From: Pirellulimonas nuda
GTDB lineage: Bacteria; Planctomycetota; Planctomycetia; Pirellulales; Lacipirellulaceae
Assembly (NCBI RefSeq): GCF_007750855.1
Contig: NZ_CP036291.1
Location: forward strand, 1,674,001 to 1,738,000
Direction of reading: 5' to 3'
Length of the DNA stretch: 64,000 nt
Shown here: one piece after another, positions 1-10,192 of the stretch
Position numbering within the stretch: the first letter of the stretch is position 1
Layout: each line of letters opens with the position of its first letter
The notes under the pieces: generated by a model
What the model was told of the DNA's origin: nothing
Databases searched by the model: none
The model's input: the letters and a program-made list of their open reading frames with translations, nothing else
Program-made: the position numbers and the translations under genes

Positions 1-1
1 C

Positions 2-31
2 TGGGCCGACGTCCAGCCGAGCGAAGCATGA
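2..31 (+). CDS. 3' end of an upstream gene (partial)
   Basis: Reading from base 2, an open frame encodes WADVQPSEA and ends in TGA at 29-31. That stop overlaps the ATG of the next gene in an ATGA arrangement, which suggests translational coupling and a shared operon. Only nine codons are inside the window, so the product cannot be identified, and the frame may be accidental. Confidence 0.35.
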   Translation, partial: WADVQPSEA

Positions 32-876
32 AGTACGGCATCAACCTATTGCTGTGGACCGCCGAGCTGAACGACGGGCTTCTGCCAACGTTCGAGTGGC
101 TTCGCTCGATCGGCTACGACGGCGTAGAGCTGCCGCTGTTCAACCCCGGATTAAACTACGGCGCCTGGGGCCGCCGCTTGGATGAGTTCGGGCTGGAGCG
201 TTCCGCAGTGACCGTGCGCACCGCGGCGGACAACCCCATCAGCCCCGACAGCGCGGTGCGCGCCGCCGGGGTCGAGGCCAACAAGCGGGTGATCGACTGC
301 TGCGTGGCGGCGGGGGCCTCGATGCTGGGAGGTCCTTTTTATTCGGCGCACGGAGAGTTCACCGGCCAGGGCCCGACCGACGACGAGTGGGCCTGGGGAG
401 TGGAGAGCATGCGGATCGTCGCCGAGCACGCCGGCGACGCCGGCGTCGTACTGGCGTTGGAGCCGCTGAACCGCTTCGAGACCTACCTGCTCACCACGCA
501 AGCGGACGCGGCCCGCTTTGTCGCACAGGTCGACCACCCCGCCTGCCAGGTGATGTTTGACACATTCCACGCCCATATCGAGGAAAAAGACTCCTCGGCC
601 GCCATCCGCGTGGCCGGAGAGCGCATTCGCCAGGTCCATATTTCTGAGAATGATCGCAGCACTCCGGGCGCCGGGAGCGTACGCTGGGACGAGACCTTCG
701 ACACGCTGCACGACATCGGCTACGACGGCTGGATGACGGTCGAAGCGTTCGGCCTGGCGATGCCGGAGGTGGCAAGCGCAACCAAGATATGGCGAAGGAT
801 GTACGACAGCGAACAGCAGCTAGCGCGCGAAGCCCTCGCGTTCATGCAGAAGCAGGTCGCCACGCGATGGGTCTAA
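28..876 (+). CDS. sugar phosphate isomerase/epimerase, ketose 3-epimerase-like TIM barrel
   Basis: This 282-residue protein belongs to the xylose-isomerase-like TIM-barrel superfamily and most resembles D-tagatose/D-psicose 3-epimerases, which interconvert ketohexoses at C3 with a divalent metal. The segment ALEPLNRFETYLL (residues 143-155), FDTFHAHIEE (177-186), HISEND (204-209) and VEAF (238-241) are visible. The likely metal ligands E145, D178, H204 and E239 have the same spacing (33, 26, 35) that I recall for Agrobacterium D-psicose 3-epimerase (E150, D183, H209, E244). Length fits the family. Downstream neighbours are a DUF1080 protein and a Gfo/Idh/MocA oxidoreductase, a common planctomycete set for oxidised or keto-sugar catabolism. 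Substrate is inferred; inosose- or hydroxypyruvate-type isomerases remain alternatives. Confidence 0.85.
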   Translation: MKYGINLLLWTAELNDGLLPTFEWLRSIGYDGVELPLFNPGLNYGAWGRRLDEFGLERSAVTVRTAADNPISPDSAVRAAGVEANKRVIDCCVAAGASMLGGPFYSAHGEFTGQGPTDDEWAWGVESMRIVAEHAGDAGVVLALEPLNRFETYLLTTQADAARFVAQVDHPACQVMFDTFHAHIEEKDSSAAIRVAGERIRQVHISENDRSTPGAGSVRWDETFDTLHDIGYDGWMTVEAFGLAMPEVASATKIWRRMYDSEQQLAREALAFMQKQVATRWV

Positions 877-916
877 GACGTTTCCGTTCTCAACCGCTCA
901 CCAAGAACCAATCGTC

Positions 917-1675
917 ATGAGAATCTTCCCGCTTCGGTCGATCGTGGCATTCGCCCTAGTGTGGGCGCTAATCGGCGCCCGCCCCGTGCTCGCAGAGCAG
1001 GATGAAGCGGGGTTCAGGCCCCTCTTTGACGGGAAGACGCTCGAAGGCTGGGACGGCGATCCCGCGCTGTGGCAGGCCTCCGACGGCGTCATCCGCAGCG
1101 TCACAACGGACGACGCCCCCCTCGAATACAATCAGTTCTTGATCTGGGACGGCGAGGTTGGCGACTTTGTGCTGCGGCTGGAGTTCCGCGTGGCGGACCG
1201 CGGCGTCGGCAATTCCGGCGTGCAGTACCGCTCGAAGCGCATGCCCGATGCGGGTAATTGGGTGGTCGGCGGCTACCAGGCAGACATCGAGCGGACCAAC
1301 AAGCACATGGGGATCCTCTACGAAGAACGGGGCCGGGGGATCCTGGCCAACCGTGGCGAAAAGGTTGAGTTGACCGCCGGCCCCAAGGGGGTCAAGAAAC
1401 AGGTTGTCGGCAAGGTGGGAGACCCCGCCGAGATCGTAGACGGCGTGCGGGCCGGCGAGTGGCAGACGCTCGAAGTCTCTGCGGTCGGCAACGAGCTCGT
1501 CCACAAGCTCAACGGCCGGACCACGGTCCGCGTAGTGGACAACGACGCCGCCCACGCCGCACAACGCGGGATCGTGGCCCTGCAGGTGCACAAGGGGCCC
1601 GCGATGCAGATCGAGTTCCGCAACATCCGCCTCAAAGACATCGCAAGAAACGACGGCGCCGTGTCTAACGAATAG
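917..1675 (+). CDS. secreted DUF1080 (3-keto-disaccharide hydrolase) protein
   Basis: This 252-residue protein starts with a Sec signal peptide (basic MRIFPLR, hydrophobic core, cleavage near ARPVLAEQ). The mature part is one DUF1080/3-keto-disaccharide hydrolase beta-sandwich: FRPLFDGKTLEGWDG, then the conserved block with GNSGVQYRS, and a C-terminal strand ending in IEFRNIRLKDI. The family is concanavalin-like and hydrolyses 3-keto-glycosides in characterised members. It lies 40 bp after the epimerase and 37 bp before a Gfo/Idh/MocA oxidoreductase, so one operon is likely. Substrate is not known from sequence. Confidence 0.88.
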   Translation: MRIFPLRSIVAFALVWALIGARPVLAEQDEAGFRPLFDGKTLEGWDGDPALWQASDGVIRSVTTDDAPLEYNQFLIWDGEVGDFVLRLEFRVADRGVGNSGVQYRSKRMPDAGNWVVGGYQADIERTNKHMGILYEERGRGILANRGEKVELTAGPKGVKKQVVGKVGDPAEIVDGVRAGEWQTLEVSAVGNELVHKLNGRTTVRVVDNDAAHAAQRGIVALQVHKGPAMQIEFRNIRLKDIARNDGAVSNE

Positions 1676-1712
1676 TTCCTCCGCTCGCCCATACTTCAAC
1701 GACGGATTTCTT

Positions 1713-2993
1713 ATGGCTTCCAAACTCCGAAAGACCCGGCGCCAGTTCCTCGCAGCCACGGCCAAGGCCGGCGCGGCGATCGCAGCGCCGATGATCGTCC
1801 CCAGCTCTGTCCTGGGCCGCGACGGCGCCACGCCCCCTAGCGAGCGGGTCGTTGTCGGCGGCATCGGCATCGGCAACCGCGGCAGCTACGACCTGGGGTG
1901 CTTCCTGCAGCAGCCGGACGTCGCTTTCGCCGCGGTCTGCGACGTGAAGCAAGCGCGGCGGACCGCCGTCAAGAAGATGGCCGACGACAAGTACGGCAAC
2001 GACCGCTGCGATGTCTACCGCGACTTCCGCGAGCTGCTCGACCGCGATGATATCGACGCGGTATTGATCGCGACCGGCCCCAACTGGCACGCGACCGCGG
2101 CGTCGTACGCGGCCAAGGCCGGCAAAGACATGTACTGCGAGAAGCCGTGCACCAAGAACATCGACCAGAGCCTCGCCCTGGCGGACATCATGCGTCGCAC
2201 CGGGCGGGTTTTCCAGGCCGGCACGCAGCGGCGGAACCTGCCGCACTTTGCGTTCGCCTGCGAGCTGGCCCGCACGGGCAAGCTCGGCAAGATGAAGCGG
2301 GTCTACGCCCACCCACGCGGCATGCAGGCCCTGATGAGCGGTTGGCTCCCCGCCGAGACCGAGCCAGACCCGGAGGTGGTCGATTGGAACATGTACCTGG
2401 GACCAGCGGCGTGGCGGCCCTTCAATGAGAAACTGCTCGACGGCTTCAACTTCGAGAAGGGGGGCGGGCTCGTGGGCGGGGGCGTGCTGGAATGGGGCTC
2501 GCACTGCGTCGACCTCTGCCAGTGGGCGATGGGGGATTGTCCCCCGCCGGTAGAGTACGACGCGCCAAACGACGGCCGGCTCGTCGCACGCTACGCCGAT
2601 GGCGTTGAGTTGATCTTCCGGGAGACCGACTGGATCCCGCTAGGCTCCTGCCCCGTGCGGTTCGAGGGAGAGACCGGCTGGGTGGAAGCCGGCGACAGCG
2701 GGAAGATGGTCTTGAGCTCGCCGGCGCTGCTGGCCGGTCGAGAGGTCTCCGAGATCGGCGGTTACCCGGCGACCTTCCACGTCCGCGACTTCCTCGATTG
2801 CGTGAAGTCGCGCAGCCAGCCCAAGGGGAATGCCGACGCGGCCTGCAACGCCCACATCGCTTGCCACGCGGCCAATATCGCGCTGTACCTCGACCGCAAA
2901 GTGCAGTTTGACAACCAGACGCACGCCTTTGTGAACGACCAGCAGGCGAACCGCCTGCGAAGCGAGGCGCTGCGAGAGCCCTGGCGAATCTAG
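1713..2993 (+). CDS. Gfo/Idh/MocA family oxidoreductase, Tat-exported
   Basis: This 426-residue protein has a twin-arginine leader (KTRRQFLAATAKAGAAIAAP, residues 7-26) and then a Rossmann fold (VVVGGIGIGNRGSYDLG) followed by the family motif YCEKPCTKNIDQS, whose EKP lysine binds substrate and cofactor. A central segment (GGGLVGGGVLEWGSHCVDLCQWA) supplies the catalytic histidine region. The family oxidises or reduces sugars and inositols with NAD(P). Tat export of a cofactor-loaded enzyme is typical of planctomycete members. It sits in a probable operon with the epimerase and DUF1080 protein, consistent with making or using 3-keto sugars outside the cytoplasm. Confidence 0.9.
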   Translation: MASKLRKTRRQFLAATAKAGAAIAAPMIVPSSVLGRDGATPPSERVVVGGIGIGNRGSYDLGCFLQQPDVAFAAVCDVKQARRTAVKKMADDKYGNDRCDVYRDFRELLDRDDIDAVLIATGPNWHATAASYAAKAGKDMYCEKPCTKNIDQSLALADIMRRTGRVFQAGTQRRNLPHFAFACELARTGKLGKMKRVYAHPRGMQALMSGWLPAETEPDPEVVDWNMYLGPAAWRPFNEKLLDGFNFEKGGGLVGGGVLEWGSHCVDLCQWAMGDCPPPVEYDAPNDGRLVARYADGVELIFRETDWIPLGSCPVRFEGETGWVEAGDSGKMVLSSPALLAGREVSEIGGYPATFHVRDFLDCVKSRSQPKGNADAACNAHIACHAANIALYLDRKVQFDNQTHAFVNDQQANRLRSEALREPWRI

Positions 2994-3052
2994 CCTTCCT
3001 CGGGCGGCGTTTGTTCCTGATCCGCATCCCAACTTCATCCAAGCTCCCCAAA

Positions 3053-4957
3053 ATGGCTACCAAACTTCGCCTGTCTGGATTTCTCGCTGCCCTGTCAGCG
3101 TGCCTTGTCCTCACGTCTTCCGCTCAGCCGGCGGCTGCGGCCGGGGCTCGGGCGGCGGGGTGGGCTTCGGTGATGGAAATCAGTCACCCGCCGGCGCCCG
3201 CAGATGAGAACGAACTGATCGACGCGCTGAGATCCGACGCCCCCGCCGCCGACAAGGCGATCACGTGCAAGCAGTTAGCGATCTACGGCACAAGCGCCGC
3301 TGCTCCGGAGCTCGCCAAGCTTCTGCCGGACGATGAGCTGTCGTCGTGGGCGCGGATCGCGCTCGAAGCGATCCCAGGTCCCGACTCGGCCGCGGCCCTC
3401 AGGCAAGCCGCCGGTGATCTGGAAGGACAACTGCAAGTCGGCGCCATCAATTCGCTCGGCGTGATCCGAGATGAACAGGCCGCCAGCTTATTGACGGGAC
3501 TGCTGCAGAACCAAGACGAGCAGGTTGCCTCGGCCGCGGCTGTCGCCTTGGGGCGGATCGGCGGCCCCGAGGCCGCCCGTTCGCTGATTGCAGCGCTAGG
3601 AACGCCCCGGGCGGAGCTTCGCTCCGCGATCGCCGAAGGCTGCATCTTATCGGCCGAGCGGCTGTTGGCGGGCGGCGATCGGGCCGCCGCGGTCCGAATC
3701 TACGACGCCGTCAGATCCAGCGGTGCGCCAAAGCAACCCCTGCTGGAAGGGGTCCGCGGCGCAATCCTGGCTCGCGGTCCCGACGGCATTCCGCTGCTGC
3801 TGGAGCAGCTTCATGCGAAGGACGAAGACTTCTTCCGAATCGCCCTGAGCACGGCGAGGGAACTCCCCGGCGCCGAGATCGACCGGGCGATGGCCGGCGA
3901 GCTGGCCGGCTTAGCTCCAGAACGATCGGCGCTGCTGGTCCAAGCGATGGCGGACCGCCCGCAAACCGTCGTGCTGACTGCGATTATCCGCGCCGCGGAG
4001 CAAGGGCCGCCTCAGCTTCGCGCGGCGGCCATTGGTTCGCTCGCAAGAGTGGGCAACGAAACATGCCTGCCCGCGATGATCCAAACCGCTCTGGGCAAGG
4101 ACAAAGAGCTCGCGGAACTTGCGAAGCAGACCATCGCCCAGCTACCAGGCGAAGGGGTCGACGCCGAGGTGCTCGAGGCTCTCGATGCGGCCCAGGGCGA
4201 CCACCTGGCATTGCTGATCGAGACGGTCGGGCGGCGACGCATCGGCGCCCTGAACGACGTGGTAAAGAAGTTAGACTCTCCCGACCAGCAGGTCCGCAAC
4301 GCGGCGCACTTCGCTTTGGGCGAAACGGTCGGCCTGAAGGACCTCCCGCTGCTAATCACGCGCGTGGTGAACCCCGTGCGCCCGGCGGACGAGGAGGCGG
4401 CCCGCAAGGCGTTGGTGGCGGCGTGCATCCGCATGCCCGATCGCGAGGCGTGCGCCGCCGAGCTGGGCGCCGCCTTCGAGCAGGTCGATGCCGCCGACAC
4501 GAAGGTCGCCCTGCTGGATATCCTCGGCGAGATGGGGGGCCAGAACGCGTTGGCGATCATCGGCCGCGCCGCGGGCAGCGACGATAGCTCGCTCCAAGAC
4601 GCCGGCACCCGGATCCTCGGCACGTGGATGACGGCCGATGCCGCGCCCGTGTTGTTGAAGCTTTCGAGCGAGCTGCCCGAAGGCAACTACCAGATCCGGG
4701 CCATCCGTGGCTACGTCCGCATCGCCCGTCAGCTCCCGGTTTCCCAGCAGCAACGCACAGAAATGTGCCGCGCCGCCCTCGAAGCAGCGAGCCGCGTGAA
4801 TGAACAGGTGATGGTGCTTGAGGTGCTTCAGCGTTACCCCAGCAGGGCCAACCTGCGGCTCGCCAAGGAAGCAGCTGGCCGGCCCGAGCTCAAGGACGCC
4901 GCCGAGAAGGCTTCTCAAGCGATCGCTCAGCAGCTAGAGGCCGAGCGTCGCGGCTAG
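3053..4957 (+). CDS. secreted HEAT-repeat protein
   Basis: The protein is 634 residues if it starts at the ATG at 3053, which puts a signal peptide (MATKLRLSGFLAALSACLVL, cleaved near SAQPAAAA) at the N terminus. The frame is open from a TTG at 3011, but that start would bury the signal. The rest is alpha-helical HEAT/PBS-lyase-type repeats, e.g. VASAAAVALGRIGGPEAARS and VRNAAHFALGETVGLKDLP, with no catalytic motif. Such proteins usually form scaffolds or binding surfaces. It follows the oxidoreductase by 59 bp. Its TAG stop overlaps the TAG stop of the convergent symporter gene within one CTAG. Confidence 0.8.
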   Translation: MATKLRLSGFLAALSACLVLTSSAQPAAAAGARAAGWASVMEISHPPAPADENELIDALRSDAPAADKAITCKQLAIYGTSAAAPELAKLLPDDELSSWARIALEAIPGPDSAAALRQAAGDLEGQLQVGAINSLGVIRDEQAASLLTGLLQNQDEQVASAAAVALGRIGGPEAARSLIAALGTPRAELRSAIAEGCILSAERLLAGGDRAAAVRIYDAVRSSGAPKQPLLEGVRGAILARGPDGIPLLLEQLHAKDEDFFRIALSTARELPGAEIDRAMAGELAGLAPERSALLVQAMADRPQTVVLTAIIRAAEQGPPQLRAAAIGSLARVGNETCLPAMIQTALGKDKELAELAKQTIAQLPGEGVDAEVLEALDAAQGDHLALLIETVGRRRIGALNDVVKKLDSPDQQVRNAAHFALGETVGLKDLPLLITRVVNPVRPADEEAARKALVAACIRMPDREACAAELGAAFEQVDAADTKVALLDILGEMGGQNALAIIGRAAGSDDSSLQDAGTRILGTWMTADAAPVLLKLSSELPEGNYQIRAIRGYVRIARQLPVSQQQRTEMCRAALEAASRVNEQVMVLEVLQRYPSRANLRLAKEAAGRPELKDAAEKASQAIAQQLEAERRG

Positions 4958-6393
4958 CGCCCGCCGGCCGTTGGTCGCGGCTCGGCGCCGCCGCTGGTCG
5001 TGAAGAAGATTGATCCCAGCCACATCCCAACGCCGGCCATGATCAGCCCGGCCAGTTGCTGGGGGAAGGCCTGGCCGAGCGAGGTGGCCATGAACAGCAG
5101 CCACGTCCCCAGGCCCAACAGGATCGAGGTCACCGCGCCGCCGTTGGAGGCCCGCTTCCAGTACAGCCCGCACACCAGCGGCACAAACGCGCCGACCAGC
5201 GGCACCTGGTAGCTGTTGGAAACCAGTTCGTAAACGGAAGTCCCCTGCATGGCGATCGAATAGCCCAGCACCAGCAGGGTAAATGCGAACACCGTGACCC
5301 GCATCAGGGCCAACTCTTCGTGGTCAGACATCTGCGGGCGAAGGTGCTTCAACACGTTCTGCACGAGCACCGTGGAAGGCGCCAGGATGGTCGAGGAAGC
5401 GGTCGACATGATCGCGGACAACAGCGCGCCGAAGAACAGCACCTTCGTGACCTCGGGCATGTGCCCCATGATCAGCGTGGGCAGGACCTGCTGGGGGTCG
5501 CGCTCGATCATCGCCCCCATGTCGTCCGGCATCAGCAAGAAGCCGGTCGCGACGATAAACATGGGGATAAACGAGAAGCCCAGGTACGCGACGCCCCCCA
5601 AGATGGGGCCGATCACCGCTACGTCTGCGTTCTTGGCGGACATCACGCGTTGGAAGATGTCTTGCTGAGGGATCGACCCCAGCATGATCGTGATCCCCGA
5701 CGCGAGAAAGAACAGCAGCGGCCTAGGTTCCAGCGGGGGCAGCAAATGCAACATCTCGCGCCCGCGGGCCGCCTCGAGCACCGGAGAGACCCCCCCGGCC
5801 AGGTTGCCGGCGATCCACGCGATCGCGGTCAGGCAGACCACGATGACGATCATTTGCACAAAGTCCGTCACGGCGACCGACCACATCCCGCCAAAGATGG
5901 TGTAGAAGAGCACCACGACCGAGCCGATGCAGGCCCCGGCAATTGGCGACACGGCGCCCTCGGTGAGCAGCGAAAAAACGATCCCCAGCGCCGAGATCTG
6001 CGCGGCGACCCAGCCCAGGTACGAGACGACGCTGACCGCCGAGCAGAACAGCTCAACGGCGACGCCGTACCGCTCGCGGTAGTAGTCGTTGATCGTCAGC
6101 AGCGAGAGCTTGTAGAGCCGGCGCGAGAAGAACAGGCCCACCAAGATCAGGCACAGCGAGGCGCCCCAGGGGTCTTCGGCCGTCTCGTGCAGACCGCTCT
6201 CGAGGAACCTTGCGGGGATCCCGATTACCGTCTCCGAGCCGAACCACGTGGCGAACGTGGTCCCGAAGATGATCGATAGCGGCAGCGCCCGGCCGGCGAC
6301 CGCGTAGTCGGCCGAGTTGTGCACCCGCCGGGCGAACCACAGCCCCATGGCGATGGACGCCAGCAGGTAGAGGGTGACGAAGAGTATCAGCAT
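4954..6393 (-). CDS. sodium:solute symporter family transporter
   Basis: This 479-residue integral membrane protein belongs to the SSS family (SLC5-like): about 13 hydrophobic helices begin directly at the N terminus (MLILFVTLYLLASIAMGLWF). The early motif with GRALPLSIIFGTTFATWFGS and the later GGMWSVAVTDFVQ segment are typical of the family. It probably imports a sugar or related solute with Na+, given that the convergent operon and the next minus-strand gene are sugar-degradation genes. Substrate cannot be read from sequence. Confidence 0.88.
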   Translation of the reverse strand: MLILFVTLYLLASIAMGLWFARRVHNSADYAVAGRALPLSIIFGTTFATWFGSETVIGIPARFLESGLHETAEDPWGASLCLILVGLFFSRRLYKLSLLTINDYYRERYGVAVELFCSAVSVVSYLGWVAAQISALGIVFSLLTEGAVSPIAGACIGSVVVLFYTIFGGMWSVAVTDFVQMIVIVVCLTAIAWIAGNLAGGVSPVLEAARGREMLHLLPPLEPRPLLFFLASGITIMLGSIPQQDIFQRVMSAKNADVAVIGPILGGVAYLGFSFIPMFIVATGFLLMPDDMGAMIERDPQQVLPTLIMGHMPEVTKVLFFGALLSAIMSTASSTILAPSTVLVQNVLKHLRPQMSDHEELALMRVTVFAFTLLVLGYSIAMQGTSVYELVSNSYQVPLVGAFVPLVCGLYWKRASNGGAVTSILLGLGTWLLFMATSLGQAFPQQLAGLIMAGVGMWLGSIFFTTSGGAEPRPTAGGR

Positions 6394-6552
6394 CGCCTTC
6401 GGCTATCCATGTGCGTCGGCTCCCCGCGGTCGCTCCGCTCGACGCGGGTCGATACCAACACCCCTACCCCCCCGCAGCCTGGCGGGCCGCCCCGACGCCA
6501 AGCCGCGGGCCCGACCCACGTCGGTCGACGCGGGCCGGGGCGGCTCTGCGGC

Positions 6553-7341
6553 CTAGGTCTCCTCGCCCGCGGGGGCGGCGGGCAGCTCCTTGATCATCAC
6601 GTTGCGGAAGCGGTACGTTTTGCCCTTCTCGCCGTGGTGCTGGATCGCGATCCGCCCCTTCGCGTCGGTGCTGTCTTTGAGGTCCGTGACCTTCACGCCG
6701 TTCAGGCGGATGACGATGTGGTCGCCACGGCACTGGATCTCGTACCGATTCCAGCCGTCACGCCGCAGCGCGTCGTGCACCTCGGGGCGCTTGAACCACT
6801 CCTGCGACTCGGCTTCATACTTCAGAAACTCGGGCTCCGAACGCCCCTTGGTGCTCGGCCACACCCACTGGCGGCGCCCTTCGTCGTACAACCCGCCAGA
6901 CCAGCAGCGGTCCGAACCGTCGCACTCGGCCTGGTAGCCGTACACGCGGTTGGGCTCAACGTGGCAGCGGAACATCACGCCGGAGTTCGCCTCGCCGGCG
7001 GGGAGCAGGATGTCGGCCACCAGCTCAAAGTCGCCGTACTCACCGTCCGCCACCAGGAAGAACTTCTTGTCCGCGTTGAGGTGGATCTCGCCATCCACCA
7101 CCTCGGCCTTGCCGTGGTCGTACGGGTTGCTCCACCCGTCTAGGCTCTTGCCATTGAACAGCGGCTTGTAGCCCAGGGCGGTCAGCTCGGCCTGGTCGGC
7201 GCTGGCCGTGGGCGACTGCTCTGCGGCGAAGAGCGCATCGGCCGCCGCGCACTGCCAGGCGACGCACGCCGCGGCGACGAGCCGCAGCGTCACGGGGCGC
7301 AGCGTCAGGGGGCGCAGCGGCGGGAAGGTTGTGGTTTGCAT
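6553..7341 (-). CDS. secreted DUF1080 (3-keto-disaccharide hydrolase) protein
   Basis: The start at 7341 gives 262 residues with a signal peptide (MQTTTFPPLRPLTLRPVTLR then a hydrophobic core ending near ALFAAEQ); GGAG lies 7 bases upstream on the minus strand. The frame is open to 7485, but those residues look non-coding. The DUF1080 fold is seen in YKPLFNGKSLDGWSNPYD, EANSGVMFRCHVEPNRVYGY and KGKTYRFRNVMIKELP. It is a second family member beside the one at 917-1675, transcribed before the symporter gene 159 bp away and possibly with it. A role in extracellular keto-glycoside breakdown is inferred. Confidence 0.85.
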   Translation of the reverse strand: MQTTTFPPLRPLTLRPVTLRLVAAACVAWQCAAADALFAAEQSPTASADQAELTALGYKPLFNGKSLDGWSNPYDHGKAEVVDGEIHLNADKKFFLVADGEYGDFELVADILLPAGEANSGVMFRCHVEPNRVYGYQAECDGSDRCWSGGLYDEGRRQWVWPSTKGRSEPEFLKYEAESQEWFKRPEVHDALRRDGWNRYEIQCRGDHIVIRLNGVKVTDLKDSTDAKGRIAIQHHGEKGKTYRFRNVMIKELPAAPAGEET

Positions 7342-7962
7342 AGGTGCTCCGGTGTGGGGGTCCATCGAGAAGGTCCGCTTGTTGGGGCGACGCACGTGCG
7401 CCGCCCGAGAGCATAACAACACGCCCTGGAGTTCTGTCCTTTTGTCCGCGCCGGCGGCGCTAAAATACGGCCGGTAAACGCCCAAAAGAGCTAAAAACCG
7501 CGGATTTCCGCCGCCCCGCCCGGCCGGCCCGCTGCGTCGGCGCCCGCCTCAGCGGACACAAACCCTGCCGATCGGACACCTCCGGGACAAAACCCCGCGT
7601 TCCGACCCGGCCCGCCCCGCGTGTGAGGCGGCGCGCAACCGCGGCCGGCCCCCATTATCCCCCGCCGGGCCCGCCACGCCACCACGATTTTCGGCCGCCC
7701 CCGCCGCGGCCGGGGTCCGCCGAAAACCGGCCCCAGAGCCGGTTCTCCGGAGGTCGTTGGTCGGGCGGCCTAAGGCGGCAGGCCGAAGCCGGGGGGCCGC
7801 TGCCTGGGGGGGCCCTGCGACGGTCCTGACGAAGACTCCGCCCCACGCGGCCCGGGGCGCCCGGAATCGGCTACCCCGCGGCCCGGACGCTTCGCTGGCC
7901 GGGCGATTCGCAAAGTACGCTTTGGTTGGCCTGATCGAGCAACCCGGGGGCGCACGCTCGCT
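7342..7962. other. very GC-rich intergenic region
   Basis: About 620 bases between the divergent DUF1080 gene and the AAA ATPase gene. It consists largely of C/G runs, and the short open frames in it have the composition of shadows. A small inverted repeat (GGCCT/AGGCC arms near 7769-7788) is visible. It must carry promoters for both flanking genes, but I cannot point to a convincing -35/-10 or -24/-12 pair. Confidence 0.4.
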
Positions 7963-9861
<1,899 letters not shown>

Positions 9862-10192
9862 CCGTCAGCGAGTGCTGCGGGCGCCGCTCATACTACACCG
9901 CTAGAGAAAGCTACGGACCACGGATAACGCTGATTTCACGGATCGATCATCAGCTCCGTAGGCCGGAACAAGACCGCCGCAGGCGGGTCGGGTTTAGGCA
10001 CCGGCGGAGAAGTTGGGGCGACTAGGACGCCGCTTGTTGAGGCAAACACTTCTCTGCTGCTTGCCGTAGCGGCGCGGTGCCGGGCGCCATTGCCACGCTC
10101 GCGTGGCAATGCGAATCACCAGAGGCCGCCGATTCTGGCGCCACTCATGGCCACACAAGCGGGGACCTTGGCGCCCGGCGGTCGAGGGGAGG
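9862..10192. other. intergenic region between convergent genes
   Basis: 331 bases between the AAA ATPase and the minus-strand REC/GGDEF-like gene. It contains a phrase of the planctomycete intergenic type (CACGGATAACGCTGATTTC near 9919-9937) and the hairpin listed separately at 10088-10111. I see no open frame worth calling. Confidence 0.45.
10088..10111. repeat. perfect hairpin between convergent genes
   Basis: CATTGCCACGC and GCGTGGCAATG are exact inverted repeats of 11 bases separated by TC. No T-run follows on either strand, so it is not a classic intrinsic terminator. It lies between two convergent genes and may be a REP-like element or a weak bidirectional terminator. Confidence 0.6.

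Noticed and set aside
5056-6279. 407-residue plus-strand frame opposite the symporter
   Set aside because: Polar, His/Arg/Gln-rich antisense shadow; the minus-strand frame has the helices and motifs of an SSS transporter.
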